Shown here: piece after piece, positions 57,915 through 64,000 of the stretch
Numbering within the stretch: the stretch's first letter is position 1
Layout: every line of letters starts with the position of its first letter
Origin: Eurosta solidaginis
Taxonomy: Eukaryota; Arthropoda; Insecta; Diptera; Tephritidae
Direction: 5' to 3'
Assembly (NCBI RefSeq): GCF_040869045.1
Contig: NC_090322.1
Span: 180,124,672 to 180,188,671 of the forward strand
Length of the DNA stretch: 64,000 nt
Translations under genes and position numbers: made by a program
The notes under the pieces: generated by a model
Told to the model about the DNA's origin: nothing
The model's database searches: none
What the model saw: only the letters and a program-made list of their open reading frames with translations

Positions 57915-58908
57915 TCATTTTCTACATTTGTTTTCGGCAAATTCATCAATTGTATCATCAATATCGATTTTATTCAATAAATCTGACTCCATGCAAAGTA
58001 TACCTAACATCTCGAGTCGCTTTTGTCGCGTTGTATCTCTTTCAGCAGCTTTGATTCGTTTTAATTGCGCAAAGGATCGTTCGGCAGAACAATTTGGGAT
58101 TATTAATGTTAAAAAAATCCGAAGAGCTATTTCTGTGCTAGGAAATACATCGGCTAATTGATCTTCGATTAGAATCTTATACAAATGACTATGAGTTTTT
58201 TGTACATCAGTGTATCTGGAGTTCACGTAACTTTGGGATTGTTTCATTTCAATGAAAAATTCTTCCAAATCTCTAAAGTAAAAGCGAACTAAGTTATTTA
58301 TAGCTTCGTGAAGAAAAGAGAAAAGTTGATGAGAAATGCAAATCTCTCTGAAACTTCTATATACTCTTTCGCACGTCGTTTGATTTCACTGTGCAGATTG
58401 TCGATGATTTCGATGAAACCTTTTGTCCTAAAATCATCGCGAGACAAAAATTCTACTTCTGGACTTCTGGAGCATTACCGTCATTAGGTTGGTTTTTTCT
58501 ACGACGAGTACGTTTTGCGATTTCTGCATAACCTACAAGAGGTCATAATTGTTTTGTTTTTTCTCGAAATCATTGAACTTTTCACGGAATGAAACTAAAC
58601 TCTATTCTAACAATCAGTACAAAAAACCACACATTTGCAAATCTGGTTTTTCACTTTGCAATGACTTACTCACTGAACGCATAGCAGTCAAAATAAAGTT
58701 CCATAAAATCAACATGAAACGAAATTCGAATTTTTGCGTTTTATTCGCGATACACGTCGTCTCATAACGAGTATCAGTATTTTGTTATTCATCATCAGCA
58801 ATGATTTCTAGAGCCTCTAATATGATATCAAATGAAACGTAAACTGCATTCGTCGCATTCGAATGTGCTTCCCAGCGTGTAGTTGACAATGTTTTCAAAG
58901 TTTTCTCA
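57915..58908 (-). pseudogene. hAT transposase (ZMYM1-like type), C-terminal part, broken
   Basis: The minus strand first gives LKTLSTTRWEAHSNATNAVY and DIILEALEIIADDE, matching the TRW region of hAT transposases of the type annotated as zinc finger MYM-type protein 1-like. After frameshifts it gives IKRRAKEYIEVSERFAFL, and the open frame 58268-57915 has FPSTEIALRIFLTLIIPNCS followed by AERSFAQLKRIK, the hAT C-terminal dimerisation domain, ending FAENKCRK. The upstream half was cut off by the INE-1-like insertion or lost. Confidence 0.82.
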
Positions 58909-58910
58909 TT

Positions 58911-59871
58911 TTTATACCTTTCATGAACATGAAATGGTATATTAACTTTGGTTCGATATTTGTAACGTTAAGAAATATAGAAGATAGACTCACCATTAAG
59001 TATACCGAATTGATCAGGGCGACGAACTGAGTTTATATAGCCACGTCCGTCTGCCCGCCCGTCTGTCTGTTTGAACGCAAACTAGTCCCACAAATTTTGA
59101 GATATCTCAATAAAATTTGGCACAAGGATGTATTTTTGTATTATATTAGACATTTGTCGGATCCGGTAGAATCGGACCACTATAACATATATCCCCCATA
59201 CAACCGATCGTTCAGATAAGACGATTTTGGTCATTCCTGCCGCAATTTAGAAAGTATAAACGTGAAACTCGGTGATATATATTCCAATATATCTTAAAAG
59301 ATATCCTGAAAAAATCATTTTGATCGGAGCTATATATAGTATATATCCCATACAACCGATCATTCAGATAGAAAGCTTTTTGGCCATTTCTCCCTTAATT
59401 TAGAATGTATAAACGTGAAACTTGGTGATATATATTTTAATATATCATAGAACATTTTCTGAAAAAATCATTTTGATCGGAGGTATATATAGTATATATC
59501 CCATACAACCGATCGTTCAGATAGAAAGATTTTTGGCAATTTCTCCCTTAATTTCCAATATAAAGACGTTAAACTTTGTGTTATTTATTCTAATATATCA
59601 TAGAAGATTTCCTGAAAAAATCACTTTGATCGGAGCTATATATAATATATATCCCATACCGATCGTTCAGATAAGGGGGTTTTTTGCCATTTTTTATTTT
59701 ATATTTATCTTAAAAATCGTTTAGGTATGTACATCTTTTCACTATATATTTCTTATCTTATACATCCGATTATTTGGAGATTACGAACGGGATAAGATTA
59801 TTGTTCAGCCCCATTCATGAAAGTTATGAAGTCTTCGGCACAGACGAAGACAGTACCGTCCTTACTTGTTT
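58911..59871 (+). mobile_element. Short INE-1-like element nested in hAT
   Basis: Begins tttatacctttcatgaacat, has cgtccgtctgcccgcccgtctgtctg near its start, an approximately threefold internal repeat (tgatcggagctatatatagt / tcattcagatagaaag words at about 59320, 59470 and 59625) and ends in a hairpin (gtcttcg/cgaagac, 59831-59851) followed by accgtccttacttgttta. It is the opposite-strand relative of 50072-50736, but longer owing to the internal repeats. Confidence 0.75.
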
Positions 59872-60194
59872 ATTTTAGTTTTTAATACGCCCCAACGATA
59901 GGTGGAAGCGGAAAAAATTATATAATGTTTGCATAATTGCGAAAAAAATCGACTGCATAAAAACAGCCCTTCAACCAGCATGCTCTCCAACCAGATTAAG
60001 GGAATGCGGGGAACAGGGAACTAGATAATATTCTTGCTTGCATACCTTTATACTCCCCGGACATGTTTAATGCCTTGTCATATTATTGTCCTCTACAATT
60101 TTGAATATCTAAACCACAGTCTTCAGTAAGAAACTTTAAAGTTTGATTCGCTAGGCTTTGACCAGTATGAACTTCCCACTGAAGAAAAGTTATA

Positions 60195-60345
60195 AACCTT
60201 TTTTATTGTTCAATATGCTCCCCTTTCACTTCGATACACTTCTTCGCACGCTCATACAATTTGTCAAATAAGTCGGAAATGTCCTTTTTAGGAACCTTGT
60301 CTAGTTTGTCGGTCGTCGCCTTTTGAATGCGGTCATTTGAATTTT
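60195..60345 (-). pseudogene. Tc1/mariner-like transposase C-terminal scrap
   Basis: The minus strand reads VPKKDISDLFDKLYERAKKC IEVKGEHIEQ and then a stop; this resembles the extreme C-terminus of mariner-type transposases (…W/YxxAKKCIxxxGxYxE). It is too short to judge subfamily. No TIRs are visible, so it is a remnant within the hAT element. Confidence 0.45.
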
Positions 60346-60726
60346 ATTTATTTGAATAATATTTATTTTCGGCTCTGATTATATTTTTCTTTCACTCTCT
60401 AGAATTTTATGTTTGTAAGAAAATTTTAAAAGTCTTTCATTTTTCGGGGGCCCCCTAAAATGGGAGACCCCATGCAACTGCCTATTCTGCCTACCTGATA
60501 ATCCGGCTCTGGTTGACGTCAGGAAAGCAGAGTTCAGACGAAACTTTAGGAGAATGTAAAGTGGGATAGGTTGATGAAGCAAGAAATTTTGAGAAACATT
60601 TATTTTTGTTACCTTTGACCATTGATTACCTAAAAATGTAATTCGTCCCTAGCTAGGGGCTGAGCATAGACCTATGACACACGCTAACGGTATTTACTAT
60701 GCAACAAATATTTTGTTTATTAAAAC

Positions 60727-61317
60727 CAGGCATGCTTAACCAACGAAACGATATCATTTCGTTACGATAATCAACGTTAATAAACGAAACGAAGTCATTT
60801 CGTTTCGTTTATTAACGTTAAGATCGTCAAATTAACGAAATGATTTCGTTTCGTTTTCTGCCATATCAAAACGAAATCAAATCGTTTATGTTGATTATTA
60901 ATTTCAAACTATGCTGGCAAAGCTGATTGATGGCGGAGTCATTAAAGGTGAAAGCATTATCCAAGCTGATTGCAACTTTTCTCATGAATTTTGACAGTAC
61001 GAACATTTCTCAGAGTATTTTTGACATTACCACCAACGAATTACACAAACAAATTACATACAGTTTGTGTGTGTATGTGCGCTCGTTGTTGCCACCTTAC
61101 GGCTTCACCATGGCTATAGCATTGCCAGCACAATTCAAACATAAAGTATCACGTTTTTGTTAACGTTTTTAACGTTAACGAAAGCTTTTCGTTTCGGTTA
61201 AAAACGAGATACAATTTATCTTGATAATTTCTTTATCGATAATATTTCGAAGTGTTTCAACGGAAACGGTGGAAATTTTTTGATAAACGATTAGCTTAAC
61301 GTTAAGGTGCATCCCTG
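60727..61317. mobile_element. hAT-type MITE, perfect 8-bp target duplication
   Basis: The ends are CAGGCATGCTTAAC on the left and CAGGGATGCACCTTAACG on the right (minus strand). Direct repeats attaaaac flank it at 60719-60726 and 61318-61325. Several imperfect palindromes of the form aacgaaa-n-tcatttcgtt and aacgttaa occur just inside both ends. Length is 591 bp with no transposase. Confidence 0.85.
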
Positions 61318-61325
61318 ATTAAAAC

Positions 61326-62062
61326 TTAAACAAAATCTGGATGCCATGTGAAGATGAACAGTATTTCCTTTAGTTATTGAACTGAAAATCGAACAAAACA
61401 ATTGCTAACAACATATTATAGCGTTTTCCTTTCTGAAATAAATTGTTGCCTAAGTAAATGGTAAAGCCGTAATAGAGCTACTCCTACCCCCAGAAAATGT
61501 TCAACATTTATAGTGCATACCATACAAAGAACATTTCAACTCACCAAATTCACTCATATTAACAGAGTATATGTGGAACTTAAGAGCGAATTGAGAGTTT
61601 CACAGAGTTGCACTGCCACACCGTCATTTTATACAGGTTAAAAGTGTAACGCTTTTGCGTTGCGAGCAGGCAACAATTTTCACAAAAGAACGAAATACCC
61701 CGTAAAGGCGTTGTCTGTTTTTTAGAATAGAACAACAACCCTTGCGCGCCGTACAAGAAGCGTAAAACTTTAGCCAGAAAAGAAAACGCTATTAATTAAG
61801 GTGTCCATTGTGTCGTGTCAAAAAAAAATAAGGAAACGTTGTTTCTTCAAGTTATCAGAAAATCGTACGAAAACAACTTCAAAATTAAGGCTAAATCTAT
61901 GTACATATTTAAAGCAAATGCTAAGTTTTTTATTCACTTCGCTCATTGTCTTGGAATCTCAAATAAACAGTCTTAATTAGTAGACAAACAAATTTCAATA
62001 CGTTTATATCTTTTCCAAGTAAATTCTTTTGTGTGCATAAAACTTGGAGTAATAATTTTTCG
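61326..62062. other. 5' flank of the secreted-protein gene
   Basis: AT-rich sequence without recognised repeats, likely to contain the upstream regulatory region of the gene at 62147. I could not identify specific factor sites with confidence. Confidence 0.4.
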
Positions 62063-62070
62063 TATAAAAG
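62063..62070 (+). promoter_or_regulatory. TATA box
   Basis: TATAAAAG, 84 bp upstream of the start codon. A transcription start near 62093-62096 (ttacaat) would give a leader of about 50 bases. Confidence 0.75.
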
Positions 62071-62146
62071 AACCGTTGGTGTCAAGCCTTTTTACAATTA
62101 TATATTCAACTTCTCATAAGTTCGAACAAGTTTGTCTCAAATTGAA

Positions 62147-62656
62147 ATGAGAGCTCTTACTACTTTACTAGCTGCCCTAGTAGCTTTGGTGTTGATGGTG
62201 AACGAGGTTTCAACTAACAGTATTCGTCAAACTGGCCTTGAAAATTATCCTTCTCAACTTCGTAGTGAACATCTTCAACCACAAGGTGGTCCTGTTGCTG
62301 CTCTTGTAGCTGACCGTACGGGTGGTCCTTCAAAACCAATTAAATCTCGTCCAGATCCCAAGTCTCCAAAACAAGGTGGGGGTGGCGCTAGTAAAGGGCG
62401 TCCAAGCAGCCCGAATCGTCAAGACACTTCAAAAGGTGGCAAAGGCGTTGGTGGTAGCACTTCACCTAAAAGGCGTTCAAAATCTGCACCCAGCCCGGGA
62501 CGTGGAGACACTTCAAAAGATGTACAACAACAAGGTGGGAAAGGTGCTGGAGGTAATAGTTCACCTAAAAGGCGTTCAAAATCTCCAGTCAGAGGTAATA
62601 AAAGCGCTGTTGGTAATAATCCTCAAAAATTTGATGATTTTGATGGCTTTTTTTAA
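62147..62656 (+). CDS. Small secreted basic Gly/Lys/Ser/Pro-rich protein, unknown function
   Basis: I do not recognise this protein. The ATG at 62147 opens 169 codons ending in TAA; it is the first ATG after the TATA box, and an upstream in-frame extension to 62132 lacks an ATG. Residues 1-23 (MRALTTLLAALVALVLMVNE followed by VST) form a clear signal peptide, so the product is probably exported. The rest is low-complexity, basic and without membrane segments or cysteines. Two tandem units (residues 93-120 and 121-150) each start DTSK, contain GGKG-V/A-GG and end in SPKRRSKS plus a short linker. The C-terminus is acidic-aromatic, FDDFDGFF. The gene has no intron, a TATA box and two AATAAA signals, and an intact frame, unlike everything else in the window. 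Possible roles are cuticle, secretion gland, reproductive or immune peptide; nothing in the sequence decides. Confidence 0.85.
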   Translation: MRALTTLLAALVALVLMVNEVSTNSIRQTGLENYPSQLRSEHLQPQGGPVAALVADRTGGPSKPIKSRPDPKSPKQGGGGASKGRPSSPNRQDTSKGGKGVGGSTSPKRRSKSAPSPGRGDTSKDVQQQGGKGAGGNSSPKRRSKSPVRGNKSAVGNNPQKFDDFDGFF

Positions 62657-62714
62657 GTAATGTAATGCAGTCAGCATAATGTATTTAATGTAATTTAAGT
62701 AATGTAATGCAGTC
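62652..62714 (+). repeat. 21-bp direct repeat spanning the stop codon and 3' UTR
   Basis: tttaagtaatgtaatgcagt plus c occurs at 62652-62672, covering the stop codon, and again at 62694-62714. Confidence 0.85.
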
Positions 62715-62846
62715 CATAATATCGCATATAGCCAAAAGATTTTGGGAGCTTCAAAATCCATCATAAGTACTTCGTACTATGGAAATTTTGAAGGATTATT
62801 ATGCATACATATGTAATGGGTTGTAGAATAATCATGCACTTACAAA

Positions 62847-62858
62847 AATAAAAATAAA
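62847..62858 (+). terminator. Polyadenylation signals of the 62-kb gene
   Basis: Two adjacent AATAAA hexamers (62847-62852 and 62853-62858), about 190 bases after the stop codon, followed by a T-rich stretch. Confidence 0.75.
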
Positions 62859-63046
62859 AGTTTATTTCATTCACTTTTTTTTTTGTTATTCCATGACAAT
62901 ATACAATGTTAGCTGAAGTGTAAGGTTTTTACTTTTTCCTTTAAGTTTAGCGAAGGAGTTCCGAAGTCGTCCATAAATAGTCCCGACATTAGTTTAAAAT
63001 AATCTGAAAGTTTTCTCTCAATAATGTCAAAGAAATGATATCTAAT

Positions 63047-64000
63047 CTAATCTAATATCTAATATCTAATATATATTATAAATGGGAAAGTTTGGATGTT
63101 AAGATGTTTGGATGTTTGGATGTTTAGATGTTTGGATGTTTGGATGTTTGGATGTTTGGATGTTTGGATGTTTGGATGTTTGGATGTTTGGATGTTTGTC
63201 CAGACGTTTGTCTTTGTGACTCAATAACGCAAGAACGGCTGGACCGATTTGGATGAAATCTTGCACACATATAGCCAATAGTCTAGAAGGATCTACTAGC
63301 TATATATTTTCCAAAAGGGGCGTGGTCCCCGCCCCCTAGGAACAGTTATAATTTAATTATTATATTTTTTCGTCTTTGCGACTTAATCACGCCAGAATGG
63401 CTACACGGATTTTGATGAAATTTGGGACACAGACAGTAGTCTACTAGCGAAATTTTTTTCGAACATTGAAAGAGGAGTGGGGGTCCCACGACCCTTCGAG
63501 AAATTATTTTTCATAATTTTTACAAATTATAACTTTACGTATACTGGCCTTCACCAATATCACAGACTCAAGGGGTCAAATAAGTCGAGGGCTTACAAAG
63601 TAAGCAGTGACACCCTCCGACCGCCCCCCTTTATCTCCCCCTCTGGTGTAAAATCCATAAATTGTTATAACTCAATCTAAATTTTCTCCTAAATCAATAG
63701 TTTTTGGTATCTGGTACATACAGAACGAGATCTAGACAATTTTGGAGGAACGATCAGTGGTCCTCTCCTCTACTCCCGCCATCCGCCCTCCATCAATTGT
63801 TTTTATTAGCACGCTTTTATTAGCTTTACCTGTATGTTTCTATCTAAATTTTTATTCGCTCCAATGCGCCTGCTGCCTTATTAACATGGTTTTATAATTA
63901 GCTTCACCTTATTTGTAATCCCGTAAGGGTCATATCGAGACCCTTCCGGGATCGTTTCTGGATGGTTTTCGGGATCGGTCCGGGATTACGCCGGGGTAAT
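63047..64000 (+). mobile_element. Helitron-like element with tttcggga array, cut by window end
   Basis: After repeated ctaatat words it reads taatatatattataaatggg, gtttgtctttgtgactc, ttttgatgaaatttggga, acccttcgag and caaataagtcgagggcttac, the same order as 45700-46015. From about 63915 the tttcggga-type array begins (gacccttccgggatcgtttc). The 3' end lies beyond the window. Confidence 0.65.
63090..63199 (+). repeat. Minisatellite of 8-bp unit (tttggatg)n
   Basis: About thirteen units of tttggatg with a few variants (aagatg, tttagatg). At 45717-45750 the same position in the related element has only three units (tttggatg, tttgaatg, tttgtatg), so the expansion is copy-specific. Confidence 0.85.

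Larger units (their letters stand above)
57742..60511 (-). mobile_element. hAT transposon with 8-bp target duplication, nested insertions
   Basis: Terminal inverted repeats CAGGGCCGGATTA (57742-57754) and, at the right end on the minus strand, CAGAGCCGGATTA (plus 60499-60511). Flanking 8-bp repeats are gttgacat (57734-57741) and gttgacgt (60512-60519), one mismatch, as expected of hAT insertion. It contains a decayed transposase on the minus strand, an INE-1-like insertion (58911-59871) and a mariner-like scrap. Confidence 0.85.

Noticed and set aside
62322..62660. Alternative 112-codon frame overlapping the secreted-protein gene
   Set aside because: It lies in the +1 frame of the gene's repeat region, has no signal peptide or own promoter and is explained by codon composition of the real frame.

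Overview
The window looks like repeat-dense, AT-rich, gene-poor chromatin from a higher dipteran, most plausibly a tephritid fruit fly. This rests on the repeat families present: a Bel/Pao LTR retrotransposon, RNase H-bearing LINEs whose 3' ends read cctaacctaacct, INE-1-like non-autonomous Helentron relatives with (GACG)n tracts, and tRNA-derived SINEs. The species is an inference. I see only one convincing host gene, an intronless gene at 62147-62656 for a small secreted basic Gly/Lys/Ser/Pro-rich protein, with a TATA box upstream and polyadenylation signals downstream.

Layout. 1-10 kb: degraded repeats (LINE 3' fragment, SINE fragment, a fold-back element at 1.3-1.8 kb, an INE-1-like remnant, a two-unit 294-bp repeat), a solo gypsy-type LTR with a 4-bp target duplication (7856-8374) and a LINE RNase H fragment (8.5-9.6 kb). 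10.2-16.25 kb: a complete-length Bel/Pao element with 283-bp LTRs and a decayed gag-pol. 16-31 kb: a SINE, several fold-back or terminal-inverted-repeat elements, a hammerhead-like motif and more LINE fragments. 34.4-38.7 kb: a large INE-1-like element swollen by a ~130-bp tandem array and interrupted by a SINE. 39.75-45.15 kb: a near full-length but broken LINE. 45.4-48.2 kb: two adjacent Helitron-like elements, the second holding a degenerate array rich in tttcggga. 48.5-55.2 kb: a second hammerhead-like motif, LINE fragments, an inverted repeat pair and two more INE-1-like elements, one again hit by a SINE. 57.7-60.5 kb: a hAT transposon with 8-bp target duplication, decayed transposase and nested insertions. 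60.7-61.3 kb: a short hAT-type element with a perfect 8-bp target duplication. 62-62.9 kb: the host gene. 63.05 kb to the end: another copy of the second Helitron-like family.

The mobile elements are mostly dead; all large coding regions apart from the 62-kb gene carry stops, frameshifts or deletions. The strongest leads are the 62-kb secreted protein with internal duplication, the mismatch between nearly identical Bel/Pao LTRs and a heavily damaged coding region, the 388-bp three-unit duplication inside the INE-1-like array, and the two hammerhead-like motifs. I found no true tRNA, rRNA or CRISPR locus, and nothing I can defend as a wholly new system.
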